The notes beneath the pieces were generated by a model, which saw nothing but the letters and a program-made list of their open reading frames with translations, ran no database searches and was not told the DNA's origin. The position numbers and the translations under genes were made by a program. Positions 1 to 7,528 of a DNA stretch of 35,880 bases are shown in pieces. The stretch lies in assembly GCF_009495745.1 (NCBI RefSeq), contig NZ_WIDQ01000027.1:1-35880 (forward strand), read 5' to 3'. The DNA comes from Niveispirillum sp. SYP-B3756. Its GTDB lineage: Bacteria; Pseudomonadota; Alphaproteobacteria; Azospirillales; Azospirillaceae. The stretch's first letter is position 1. Each line of letters begins with the position of its first letter.

Positions 1-497
1 TGAGCGAGGCTGATGGTGCCGGGCTGAGCGAAGCTGATGGTGCCCGGCTGAGCGAGGCTGATGGTGCCGGGCTGAGCGAAGCTGATGGTGCCCGGCTGAG
101 CGAGGCTGATGGTGCCGGGCTGAGCGAAGCTGATGGTGCCGGGCTGAGCGAGGCTGATGGTGCCGGGCTGAGCGAAGCTGATGGTACCGGGCTGAGCGAA
201 GCTGATGGTACCGGGCTGAGCGAAGCTGATGGTACCGGGCTGAGCGAAGCTGATGGTACCGGGCTGAGCGAAGCTGATGGTGCCCGGCTGAGCGAGGCTG
301 ATGGTGCCGGGCTGAGCGAGGCTGATGGTGCCCGGCTGAGCGAGGCTGATGGTGCCGGGCTGAGCGAAGCTGATGGTACCGGGCTGAGCGAGGCTGATGG
401 TGCCCGGCTGAGCGAAGCTGATGGTGCCCGGCTGAGCGAGGCTGATGGTGCCGGGCTGAGCGAAGCTGATGGTACCGGGCTGAGCAAAGCTGATGGT
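1..497. repeat. 24-bp perfect-period tandem repeat, about 20.7 copies
   Basis: Twenty complete 24-bp units run from 1 to 480 with no indels, followed by a partial unit to 497. The plus-strand unit is tgagcgaRgctgatggtRcc plus SGGC. Only three positions vary among the full units (GAG/GAA, GTGCC/GTACC, GCCGGG/GCCCGG), and the last unit has GCAAAG. Four consecutive GTACC/GAA units (169-264) are identical, which points to recent block duplication. The repeat continues past the left edge. Confidence 0.97.
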
Positions 498-599
498 CTG
501 CGGGTAATAGCAGCTGGCGGGGGCGCAGGGGAGCGCCTGCGGATAAGAAATCGTTTGGGGATAGGAAATTGTTTGCGGGTAACCCGGACAGCCAAACAT
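1..599 (-). CDS. Octapeptide-repeat (PGTIS[FL]AQ) protein, 5' part; 3' end outside window
   Basis: Function unknown. An open frame on the minus strand runs from ATG at 599 to the left edge (199 codons, no stop). A ribosome site AGGGAGAGG lies about 8 nt before the ATG. The N-terminus MFGCPGYPQTISYPQTISYP has no signal peptide and already shows a 6-residue version of the repeat (YPQTIS twice). A short Cys-containing stretch follows, then about 20 octapeptides PGTIS[FL]AQ. Coding on this strand is supported by the variants between units: the C/G and G/A changes are silent in Pro and Gly codons and the A/G change is only Phe/Leu, whereas read on the plus strand they give Gly/Arg and Ala/Thr changes. 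Repeats are uncharged; alternating TISFAQ strands and PG turns would suit a beta-rich fibre or surface protein, but that is inference. No family is recognised. Total length cannot be known from here. Confidence 0.7.
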   Translation of the reverse strand, partial: MFGCPGYPQTISYPQTISYPQALPCAPASCYYPQTISFAQPGTISFAQPGTISLAQPGTISFAQPGTISLAQPGTISFAQPGTISLAQPGTISLAQPGTISLAQPGTISFAQPGTISFAQPGTISFAQPGTISFAQPGTISFAQPGTISLAQPGTISFAQPGTISLAQPGTISFAQPGTISLAQPGTISFAQPGTISLA

Positions 600-676
600 A
601 CAGCACCTCTCCCTAAGCCCAAGGCGATGGGCGTTGCAATTTCAGCAGGCCCCGGATCGGCGACCGCCATTCTGGT

Positions 677-707
677 TAGCCCATATGGGCTATATATCTA
701 TATTATA
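677..707 (-). promoter_or_regulatory. Candidate promoter and operator of the octapeptide-repeat gene
   Basis: On the minus strand a perfect -10 hexamer TATAAT (707-702) sits about 100 bp before the ATG at 599. Just downstream of it is a perfect 16-bp palindrome TAGCCCATATGGGCTA (677-692), placed where transcription would start. The surrounding 690-780 is the most AT-rich stretch in this area. No good -35 hexamer is evident at 17 bp. The palindrome could be a repressor site or the foot of an RNA hairpin. Confidence 0.4.
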
Positions 708-808
708 CGGTGAGCGCTGATTGGTAAATTACCCTCTTAACGGGTGTTGTGTGAATTTTTTTCCGTGTACCGGATCAGACCTCTGGTACGGGACCGGTTC
801 TGAAGGTC

Positions 809-835
809 ACCCGCCCGGCACCTGCACGGGCGGGT
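809..835 (-). terminator. Hairpin downstream of the M24 peptidase gene
   Basis: ACCCGCCCG (809-817) and CGGGCGGGT (827-835) form a perfect 9-bp GC-rich stem with a 9-nt loop, 10 bp beyond the stop codon of the minus-strand gene ending at 845. There is no T tract, so it may be a weak terminator or a 3'-end stabiliser. Confidence 0.45.
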
Positions 836-844
836 TGCCATTGT

Positions 845-2044
845 TCAGCCGAACGGACGGTCGATGGACGGCGACGGCTGTGTGAACCATGCGGCACCGG
901 TTTCAGTCACATGGAAATGGTCTTCCAGGCGAATGCCGAACTGGTCGGGTACGACGATCATCGGCTCATTAGAAAAGCACATGCCGGCGGCCAGCGGGGT
1001 CTTGTCGCCGCGCACCAGATAGGCAGCCTCGTGGATCGACAGGCCGATTCCATGGCCCGTCCGATGGGGCAGGCCGGGCAGCCGGTAATCGGGGCCCAGA
1101 CCATGCGCCTCCAGCACGCGGCGAGCGGCGGCGTCCACCGCCTCGCACAGAACGCCGGGACGTACGGCATCGAAGGCGGCCTGCTGGGCCTCCCGCTCAA
1201 TCGCCCAGATGCGCCGATGTTCGGGCGTGGGCTCGCCGAACACATAGGTGCGGGTGATGTCGGAATTATAGCCCTGGACCAGACAGCCGGTATCGATCAG
1301 CACCACATCACCTTCCGTCAGCACGCTTTCCCCTGGTAACCCGTGCGGGAAGGCGGTGGAACGGCCGAACTGGACGATGCAGAAACTATTGCCGGCAGCG
1401 CTAAGTGCCCGATGCGCCTGTTCGATGAAACGCTTCACCTCCGTGGCGGTGATGCCAGGGTGCAGGATGCGGGCGGCCCGGCGTTGCACCTCCAGCGTCA
1501 TCTGTTTGGCCTGACGCAGGGCCGCCAGTTCGGCCGCGGATTTCACCATGCGGCAGCCATCGATCACCGGCGTGGCATCCAGCAGGTTGACGCCCGGTGC
1601 GGCCTTGCGCAGCCTCTCCACCATGGTGAAGGCCATGGCAGGATCAATGGCCAGGGTGGTAACTCCCCGTTCCGCCAGTGCGCCGGCCACCAGCGCATAG
1701 GGGCTTTCATGTTCCTGCCAATCACGCACGCTGGCGGAAATGGCCGTGTCGGCGGCGAGCGACCCCAGTTCGAAGGTGGGGGAGAACAGCAGCGGATCGC
1801 CCGACCGGGTCAGCAGCATGGCGACCAGCCGTTCTGAGGCGCCCCAGGGCACGCCAGCGAAATAATGCAGGCTGGCCCCGGCCCCCACCAACATGGCATC
1901 GGCCCCGATCGTCCCCATCAGGCGGCGGGCCTGTTCCAGCCGCGCCTCCCGCTCCGCTGGGGTGATGGCGGGGGCGATATCCGCCCAGGGGCCAAGGCCA
2001 GCAAGCTCCATTTCGATAGTGGAACCACCGATACCGGTTGTCAT
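845..2044 (-). CDS. M24-family metallopeptidase (Xaa-Pro aminopeptidase/dipeptidase type)
   Basis: Predicted cytoplasmic dinuclear-metal peptidase of 399 aa that would cleave X-Pro bonds in small peptides. The N-terminal creatinase-like domain covers about 25-165 and the pita-bread catalytic domain about 170-390. All five expected metal ligands are present: Asp251 (LIDTG), Asp262 (NSDITRT), His331 (TGHGIG), Glu360 (SNEP) and Glu374 (RLEDH). The ATG at 2044 has AAGGA about 10 nt upstream. It lies 12 bp downstream of the FAD oxidoreductase gene on the same strand, so the two are probably co-transcribed. Context with a DadA-like oxidase and a DapA-family lyase suggests release of proline or hydroxyproline from peptides for catabolism (inference). 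Related M24 hydrolases such as the ectoine hydrolase DoeA share this fold, so the substrate is not certain. Confidence 0.9.
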   Translation of the reverse strand: MTTGIGGSTIEMELAGLGPWADIAPAITPAEREARLEQARRLMGTIGADAMLVGAGASLHYFAGVPWGASERLVAMLLTRSGDPLLFSPTFELGSLAADTAISASVRDWQEHESPYALVAGALAERGVTTLAIDPAMAFTMVERLRKAAPGVNLLDATPVIDGCRMVKSAAELAALRQAKQMTLEVQRRAARILHPGITATEVKRFIEQAHRALSAAGNSFCIVQFGRSTAFPHGLPGESVLTEGDVVLIDTGCLVQGYNSDITRTYVFGEPTPEHRRIWAIEREAQQAAFDAVRPGVLCEAVDAAARRVLEAHGLGPDYRLPGLPHRTGHGIGLSIHEAAYLVRGDKTPLAAGMCFSNEPMIVVPDQFGIRLEDHFHVTETGAAWFTQPSPSIDRPFG

Positions 2045-2056
2045 AATGATTATTCC

Positions 2057-3295
2057 TTATCCGAAACGATCAAGATCGAAGGGCGAAAGATCAAGGGCGG
2101 GGCGCTGGTCCGTCGCCTGGGCGGCGATCAATTCCCCCGTCAATGGCCCCAGCGTCAGGCCCAGATGCTGATGCCCGAAGGCATAGAACAGATTGCCCGC
2201 CCGGTCACTGCGACCGATGGCGGGCAGATAGTCGGGCAGGGTGGGGCGGCTGCCCACCCATTCGGCGGCGGGCAGGGGGAAGGGCAGGCCCAGCGCCTGC
2301 ACACGGCGGCGCAGCCGTTCCCATTTCTGCGGATCGGCGGGGCTGTCCGGATGGCTGAATTCCACAAAGCTGGAACAGCGCAGATAATCGGCAAAGCGGG
2401 TGACGATCAGCGACCGATCCTCAAACACCAACGGCGGCAGATCGGCCGGCCATTCCCCCGGCGGGGCGTGCAAATGGTACCCGCGTTCGGCGATCATCGG
2501 TACCCGATGGCCCAGGCTTTCCATCAGCGGGCGGCTGGCCACCCCGGCGGTGACGATAATGCCATCACTCGCCAACAGCGTGCCATCGGCCAGCCGCACC
2601 GCCGCCCTTCCATCCGTCACCGGCAGGGCGATGGCCTTGCCAGTGACGATCTGCCCATCCCGGCCCAGCAGCTTCTCCCGCATCGCCTGGAACAGCCGGT
2701 CGTGGCTGGCAATCTGGCCGCTGCCCCGGAAACGGATGCCGCCGGCCGGGTCACGCCCCAGCAGGGCGCGCAACTGCGCCGTCTCTTCCCTGTCGATGGG
2801 GTGAAAATCCGTGGTGCCGGTATCGCTGGCCTGCCAGCGGGCCAGGCCGGCGGCGGCACTCTGCGGTGTGTCCCACAAGACAAAATGACCATCCTGCCGC
2901 AGCAGATCGGGCTGGCCCAGCCCGGATACCAGCCGCTGCCAGGCCGGCATGGAATGGGTGACCAGCCCCTTCAGCGCCACCGATCCGGCCCGAAAGGTCT
3001 TCGGTCGCGCCGCCAGCGCCAGCCGGATGCCAAAGGGCAGCCAATGCCGGAGGTCGCGCAAGGGCAGGGACAGGGCGTCATCGCTGGCCAGCAGGCGCCC
3101 CGGCACCCCGCGCAGCGTGGCCGGGCTGGCCAGCGGCTCCACCTGCTCCACCGCGATATGCCCGGCATTGCCCCAGGAGGCGGGTGGCTGATCCGGCGCG
3201 TCATCCACCAGCGTTACCGACAGGCCCTTGTCCTGCAAGGCCAACGCCGTTGACAAACCCAGAATGCCTGCACCAATCACGAGAAATTGCGGCAT
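2057..3295 (-). CDS. FAD-dependent D-amino-acid dehydrogenase-like oxidoreductase (DadA/DAO family)
   Basis: A 412-aa DAO-family flavoprotein expected to oxidise an amino acid to its imine. A dinucleotide-binding motif GAGILGLSTALAL lies directly after the N-terminus, followed by the acidic strand end LVDD. Later segments (GIIVTAGVASRPLMESLG, VGSRPTLPDYLPAIG and a C-terminal AFGHQHLGLTLGP) match the FAD-binding and active-site regions of DadA-type enzymes. The start at 3295 was chosen over an in-frame ATG at 3322 because it gives the usual MPQFLVIGAG start and has AGGAG 8 nt upstream. It is divergent from a DapA-family gene, separated by a 68-bp promoter region. D-hydroxyproline dehydrogenase (hydroxyproline pathway) is an attractive specific role, but D-amino-acid dehydrogenase or a sarcosine-type oxidase remain possible. 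Confidence 0.82.
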   Translation of the reverse strand: MPQFLVIGAGILGLSTALALQDKGLSVTLVDDAPDQPPASWGNAGHIAVEQVEPLASPATLRGVPGRLLASDDALSLPLRDLRHWLPFGIRLALAARPKTFRAGSVALKGLVTHSMPAWQRLVSGLGQPDLLRQDGHFVLWDTPQSAAAGLARWQASDTGTTDFHPIDREETAQLRALLGRDPAGGIRFRGSGQIASHDRLFQAMREKLLGRDGQIVTGKAIALPVTDGRAAVRLADGTLLASDGIIVTAGVASRPLMESLGHRVPMIAERGYHLHAPPGEWPADLPPLVFEDRSLIVTRFADYLRCSSFVEFSHPDSPADPQKWERLRRRVQALGLPFPLPAAEWVGSRPTLPDYLPAIGRSDRAGNLFYAFGHQHLGLTLGPLTGELIAAQATDQRPALDLSPFDLDRFG

Positions 3296-3320
3296 AGCAA
3301 CAAACTCCTTTTCAAATGGC

Positions 3321-3348
3321 ATTATATACTGTATACGATTGTCAATTC
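3321..3348. promoter_or_regulatory. Divergent promoter/operator between the FAD oxidoreductase and the DapA-family gene
   Basis: The 68-bp gap is AT-rich and holds ATATACTGTATACGATTG (3324-3341) with a GTATAC palindrome at its centre. The minus strand also carries TTGACA (3345-3340) and TATAAT (3326-3321), but these are only 13 bp apart. The core GTATAcGAT recurs as GTATAaGAT before the TonB receptor gene. GntR-family regulators often use GTATAC-like sites; naming the regulator is inference. Confidence 0.35.
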
Positions 3349-3363
3349 AACGGAGGATTTAAG

Positions 3364-4269
3364 ATGGCGGAGCTTACGTGGCGTGGTGTTTACCCTGCGG
3401 CGACCACGCAGTTTGCGGAAGATTTGTCGATTGATCATGACGCGACAGCCGGTGTCCAGGATGCGCTGATCCGCGATGGTGTGGATGGCTTGATCCTGCT
3501 GGGCACCTGCGGCGAGAATAACTCGCTGGAGCCCGACGAGAAGCGGGCGGTGCTGGCCCGGGCGCGGGAGAATGTGGCCGGCCGGGTGCCGGTGGTGACC
3601 GGCGTGTCGGAACTGACCACATCCCGCGCCGTCGCCTTTGCCCGCGATGCGGAGGCGCTGGGCGTCGATGGGCTGATGCTGCTGCCCGCCATGGTCTATG
3701 TGCCGACCGAAGAAGAGCTGTACACCCATTTCAAGGCGGTGGCGGCGGCGACCAGCCTGCCGATCATGCTCTATAACAACCCGCCCGCCTATCGCGTCTC
3801 CATCTCCGCCCGCGTGCTGGAAAAGCTGGCCGATATTCCCAACATCGTTGCGGTCAAGGAAAGCGCCCCCGATCCGCGCCGCTTCACCGACCTGATCAAT
3901 ATCTTCGGCGACCGCTATGTGCTGATGGCTGGGCTGGATGATGTGGCGCTGGAAGGCATGATCCTGGGTGCCCATGGCTGGGTGTCCGGCCTGACCAGCG
4001 CCTTCCCGCAGGAATCGGTGGCCCTGGTCGCCGCCCTGCAACGCGGCGATATTGAAGAGGCCCGGCGCATCTATCGCTGGTTCATGCCCCTGTTGCATCT
4101 GGATGCTGAGCATGATCTCGTCCAGTCCATCAAGCTGGCTGAACAGATCATGGGCCGTGGCTCCGAACGTGTCCGCCTGCCCCGCCTGCCGCTCGCCGGT
4201 GAGCGTCGCAAACAGGTCATCGACATGGTCGAAAAAGCTGCCGCCACACGGCCCATCGGGCCGAAATAA
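3364..4269 (+). CDS. DapA-superfamily lyase/aldolase (possible pyrroline-4-hydroxy-2-carboxylate deaminase)
   Basis: A 301-aa class I aldolase-type TIM barrel related to dihydrodipicolinate synthase. The phosphate/carboxylate-binding loop reads GTCGEN (47-52) instead of the classical GTTGE, the catalytic Tyr lies in MLYNNP (Tyr137) and the Schiff-base Lys in AVKESAP (Lys165). The start at 3364 has GGAGG 8 nt upstream; the longer frame starting at 3316 runs through the promoter and is rejected. Being divergent from a D-amino-acid oxidase-like gene, and not in a lysine or cell-wall context, it is more likely catabolic than a true DapA. In the known hydroxyproline route a DapA-like deaminase follows the FAD oxidase step. 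The epimerase and semialdehyde dehydrogenase of that pathway are not in this window, so this stays a hypothesis. Confidence 0.83.
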   Translation: MAELTWRGVYPAATTQFAEDLSIDHDATAGVQDALIRDGVDGLILLGTCGENNSLEPDEKRAVLARARENVAGRVPVVTGVSELTTSRAVAFARDAEALGVDGLMLLPAMVYVPTEEELYTHFKAVAAATSLPIMLYNNPPAYRVSISARVLEKLADIPNIVAVKESAPDPRRFTDLINIFGDRYVLMAGLDDVALEGMILGAHGWVSGLTSAFPQESVALVAALQRGDIEEARRIYRWFMPLLHLDAEHDLVQSIKLAEQIMGRGSERVRLPRLPLAGERRKQVIDMVEKAAATRPIGPK

Positions 4270-4283
4270 CCTAGCCAAGACCG

Positions 4284-4313
4284 AAGGCCCGGCGCTCCCC
4301 CGCCGGGCCTTTT
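4284..4313 (+). terminator. Intrinsic terminator after the DapA-family gene
   Basis: A perfect 11-bp stem, AAGGCCCGGCG (4284-4294) with CGCCGGGCCTT (4301-4311), a 6-nt loop, and a TTTT run (4310-4313). It lies 15 bp after the stop codon. Confidence 0.9.
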
Positions 4314-4462
4314 GCATTTCAGCATCCGTTGGGCGGGTGCCGCGCGACCGCGCCGACTGACCACACAAAAGCTAAAAATACCATTATATAACAATATATT
4401 ATGTGCTTTCAGCGTCGAGGGGCTTGCCCCTGCCGCGGTCAAATAGTCAGCGTAATTACTTT

Positions 4463-4484
4463 ATATCGTATAAGATATTTGACA
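4463..4484 (+). promoter_or_regulatory. Inverted repeat and -35-like element upstream of the TonB receptor gene
   Basis: ATATC-GTATAA-GATAT (4463-4478) is a 16-bp inverted repeat, directly followed by TTGACA (4479-4484), about 70 bp before the start codon. It shares a GTATA[AC]GAT core with the divergent promoter at 3331-3339. The rest of 4314-4553 is AT-rich, with a short GGGGCTTGCCCC hairpin, and holds no gene. Confidence 0.35.
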
Positions 4485-4553
4485 TGTCGGGCCAACTGGG
4501 CGAAGTTTTCCCCAGACGCGGAACGGGGAGCGTCATAAAGGGGAGTTCAATCA

Positions 4554-7460
4554 ATGAAACGGGTATTCCACAAGGTCGGCCTGCTGGCCGGCACGGCCAT
4601 CGCACTGGCCGGCGTTACCGCACCGATGGCCCTGGCGCAGGACCAGGAGTTGAGCGAAATCATCGTCACCGGCACGCGCCTGAAAGGGCCGAACCTGCAG
4701 ACGGCCAGCCCGCTGACCGCCGTGGGTGAGGCGGAGATCAAGTTTCAAGGCGCGGTGCAGGTTGAAAATGTGCTGAACCGCCTGCCGCAATTCACTGCCG
4801 ATGCCAATGAGAATGCCTCCAACGGGGCGGATGGCACGGCGCGGGTGAATCTGCGCAATCTGGGTTCGGTGCGCAATCTGGTGCTGATCGACGGCCAGCG
4901 GATGCTGCCGCCGGAAACCGCCGACCTGAACTTCATCCCCAGCGCCATGATTGAGCGGGTGGATGTGGTGTCCGGCGGTGCCTCCGCTGTTTATGGTTCC
5001 GACGCCATTTCCGGCGTGGTGAATTTCATTCTGCGCAAGAATTTGGACGGCGTTTACGCCGACATGCAATATTCCATCAACCATACCCGCAACGATAATT
5101 CCTATGTCCGTTCCCTGCTGAACAAACGGGGATATGAACTGGCGCCCAAGAGCACCTGGGACGGCGCCAAGAAGGACATCAATGTCGCCATGGGCTTCAA
5201 TTCCGGTGACAAGAAGGGCAATGTCACCTTCTATGCCGGATACCGTGAAAATAACCCTGTCACCCAGGACAGCCGCGACTATTCATCCTGCGCCCTGGAT
5301 CCGGCCGGCCCCGATGCGCTGGCCTGCGGCGGGTCCAGCAATAATTCCTATGGCCTGTTCTCGTTCCAAAGCGCGCAGACCGGCATGAATGTCACCCTGA
5401 ACAACACCAAGGACGGCCAGAAGAGCTGGGTGCCCTATGACAGTTCCTTTGCCTATAATTATTCGCCGACCAACTATATCCAGCGTTCCGACAGCCGGGT
5501 GACGGCGGGTGCCGTCGGCCATTATGAGTTGGCCGTGGAAGCCGAGCTCTATGGTTCCTTCATGTTCATGGAGGATCATACCTTCTCGCAAGCGGCCCCG
5601 TCCGCCCTGTTCCAGGGTACGGTGTTCAAGATCAATTGCGACAATCCGCTGATGTCGGCCGGCCAGGCGGCACAGCTCTGCGGCAGTGCCACCGGGCAGG
5701 CCGTCGATAAGGATACGTTCATCGGCTACCGCCTGACCGGCCCCGGCAGCGAGCCGCGCCGCGACGATCTGCGCCACACGGCCTATCGTGTCAGCAGCGG
5801 GGTGCGCGGCAAGCTGGGCGACAATTGGACCTATGATGCCAATTTCCTCTATTCCAGCATCCGGCTGGAAGAGAGCTATAAGAACAATGTCGATAATGCC
5901 AAGGCGCAGAAGGCCTTGCAGGTGGTGAATGTCAATGGCACGCCCACCTGTAAATCCAAGATCGACGGCACCGACCCGTCCTGTACGCCGATTGACGTGT
6001 TCAAATATAACGGCATCAGTGCAGCCGGGTACCAGTATCTCTATGCCCCCACCTATACCAATGGGGTGCAGACGGAGCGCGTGTTCAGCGCCGGCGTGAC
6101 CGGGCAGCTGGGGGATTACGGCCTGCAAAGCCCGTTCGCCGAACAGGGTTTCAGCATCGCGCTGGGTGCCGAACATCGTGATGAAACGCTCGATTACCAG
6201 GCCGATGCCCTGGCCCAGGCCGGCGGCATCAAGCCGAACAATGGCAAGCTGAATGTGGAGGAGTTCTACGGCGAATTGCAAGTGCCGCTGGTGCAGGATC
6301 GCCCGCTGGTGAAGGAGCTGTCGCTGAATGGCGGCTACCGCATGTCGCGCTATTCCAACAATGATGATTGGGTGAAAACCTATAAGACGGAGCTGCAATA
6401 TGCGCCGACGGACGATGTGCGTCTGCGCGGTTCCTATAACCGTGCCGTCCGTGCCGCCAATATCAGCGAACTCTATGCCCAGCAGAGCCTGGGGAATGTC
6501 GCGTCACAAGACCCTTGTTCGGGCAATAATCCCAGCGCCTCGCTGGCGGCCTGCCAGCGCAGCGGCATGACGGCAGCCCAATATGGCAATACGCTGGAAT
6601 GCCCGGCCGATACCTGTGTGGCCCAGGGCGGCGGCAACCCGCTGTTGAAACCGGAAGAGGCTGACACCTTCACCGGCGGTGTGGTGCTGACGCCGGAATT
6701 TGTGCCCGGCCTGTCGCTGACGGTGGATTATTTCCACATCAATATCGACAAATATATCGGTGCGGTTGACGCCCAGACCGTCATCAACCAGTGCATCCAG
6801 ACGGGTAACCCGTTCTTCTGCAATCTGTTCCATCGTGATCCCAGCAATGGCGTGCTGTTCGGCAATAACGGCTATATTGTTTCCACCCAGCAGAATACCG
6901 GTTATCTGCGCACCTCCGGCCTGGATGTGCAGGGTGATTACCGGTTCGATCTGGAAGATCTGATCCAGCGCGATCTGGGCAGCATCAATATTGGTCTGGT
7001 TGGCACCTACCTGCTGAAGCGGGAGACAGAGCAGTTGCCGGGCCTGGGTTCCTATGAATGCAAGGGCCTGTTCGGCCCCACCTGCGGCCAGCCCAACCCC
7101 ACCTGGCGTCACCAGCTGCGCACCACCTGGCAGATGCCATGGATGAATGCCAACCTGTCGATCAACTGGCGCTATTTCGGCTCGGTCAAACTGTCCAGCA
7201 ATACGGATAACGAGTTCCTGGCTGGCACCAAGAGCAATATCAACGCCAAGATCGGTGCCTATAATTACTTCGATCTCACCGGCTCGGTGGAAGTCTATGA
7301 AGGGGCGACTCTGCGCGCCGGTGTGAACAATATCTTCGACAAGGCCCCGCCGGCCATCGCGGCCGGGCTGCTCAGCTCCTTTGGCAATGGCAATACCTAT
7401 CCGGGTGTTTATGACGCGCTGGGCATGAACCTGTTTGTTGGTATGACGCTGAAGCTCTGA
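4554..7460 (+). CDS. TonB-dependent outer-membrane receptor
   Basis: A 968-aa outer-membrane active transporter energised by TonB. Residues 1-28 are a signal peptide ending MALA-QDQ. A TonB-box-like ELSEIIVTGTRL follows, then a plug domain to about residue 165, marked by VENVLNRLPQF, RNLVLIDGQRM and the hallmark SGGASAVYGSDAISGVVNFI. The remainder is a 22-strand type barrel with the usual NPLLKPEEADTFTGG, GLSLTVDYFHI and GVNNIFDKAPP segments, ending GMTLKL rather than in an aromatic residue. GGGGAG lies about 9 nt before the ATG. Substrate is unknown. Receptors of this long plug/barrel type in alphaproteobacteria often take up oligomeric nutrients rather than iron; the neighbouring peptidase and amino-acid genes hint at peptides, but that is only positional. 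Confidence 0.95.
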   Translation: MKRVFHKVGLLAGTAIALAGVTAPMALAQDQELSEIIVTGTRLKGPNLQTASPLTAVGEAEIKFQGAVQVENVLNRLPQFTADANENASNGADGTARVNLRNLGSVRNLVLIDGQRMLPPETADLNFIPSAMIERVDVVSGGASAVYGSDAISGVVNFILRKNLDGVYADMQYSINHTRNDNSYVRSLLNKRGYELAPKSTWDGAKKDINVAMGFNSGDKKGNVTFYAGYRENNPVTQDSRDYSSCALDPAGPDALACGGSSNNSYGLFSFQSAQTGMNVTLNNTKDGQKSWVPYDSSFAYNYSPTNYIQRSDSRVTAGAVGHYELAVEAELYGSFMFMEDHTFSQAAPSALFQGTVFKINCDNPLMSAGQAAQLCGSATGQAVDKDTFIGYRLTGPGSEPRRDDLRHTAYRVSSGVRGKLGDNWTYDANFLYSSIRLEESYKNNVDNAKAQKALQVVNVNGTPTCKSKIDGTDPSCTPIDVFKYNGISAAGYQYLYAPTYTNGVQTERVFSAGVTGQLGDYGLQSPFAEQGFSIALGAEHRDETLDYQADALAQAGGIKPNNGKLNVEEFYGELQVPLVQDRPLVKELSLNGGYRMSRYSNNDDWVKTYKTELQYAPTDDVRLRGSYNRAVRAANISELYAQQSLGNVASQDPCSGNNPSASLAACQRSGMTAAQYGNTLECPADTCVAQGGGNPLLKPEEADTFTGGVVLTPEFVPGLSLTVDYFHINIDKYIGAVDAQTVINQCIQTGNPFFCNLFHRDPSNGVLFGNNGYIVSTQQNTGYLRTSGLDVQGDYRFDLEDLIQRDLGSINIGLVGTYLLKRETEQLPGLGSYECKGLFGPTCGQPNPTWRHQLRTTWQMPWMNANLSINWRYFGSVKLSSNTDNEFLAGTKSNINAKIGAYNYFDLTGSVEVYEGATLRAGVNNIFDKAPPAIAAGLLSSFGNGNTYPGVYDALGMNLFVGMTLKL

Positions 7461-7470
7461 TCAGGAGCTG

Positions 7471-7504
7471 GCAGGGTGCGGGAAATGGCTTTTCCGCACC
7501 CTGC
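7471..7504. terminator. Hairpin between convergent TonB receptor and ArsR genes
   Basis: GCAGGGTGCGG (7471-7481) pairs with CCGCACCCTGC (7494-7504), 11 bp, loop of 12 nt that can extend the stem by GAAA/TTT. It sits 10 bp after the receptor stop and 24 bp before the end of the opposite gene. There is no T tract in either direction. Confidence 0.55.
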
Positions 7505-7528
7505 GAATAGGGGTCATCCCTCTTGATA

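Noticed and set aside
1-497. CRISPR array
   Set aside because: Units are contiguous with no spacers, and the period is an exact multiple of three.
3-713. Plus-strand open frame through the tandem array reading SEADGAGL/SEADGARL repeats
   Set aside because: It has no start in the window, its unit variants cause Gly/Arg and Ala/Thr changes, and its end (711-713) lies in AT-rich promoter-like DNA. The opposite strand has a start, a ribosome site and mostly silent variants.
1865-3253. 462-aa plus-strand frame opposite the M24 and FAD genes
   Set aside because: It mirrors two well-supported minus-strand genes, and its Gln/Gly/Arg-rich product is typical of a shadow frame in GC-rich DNA.
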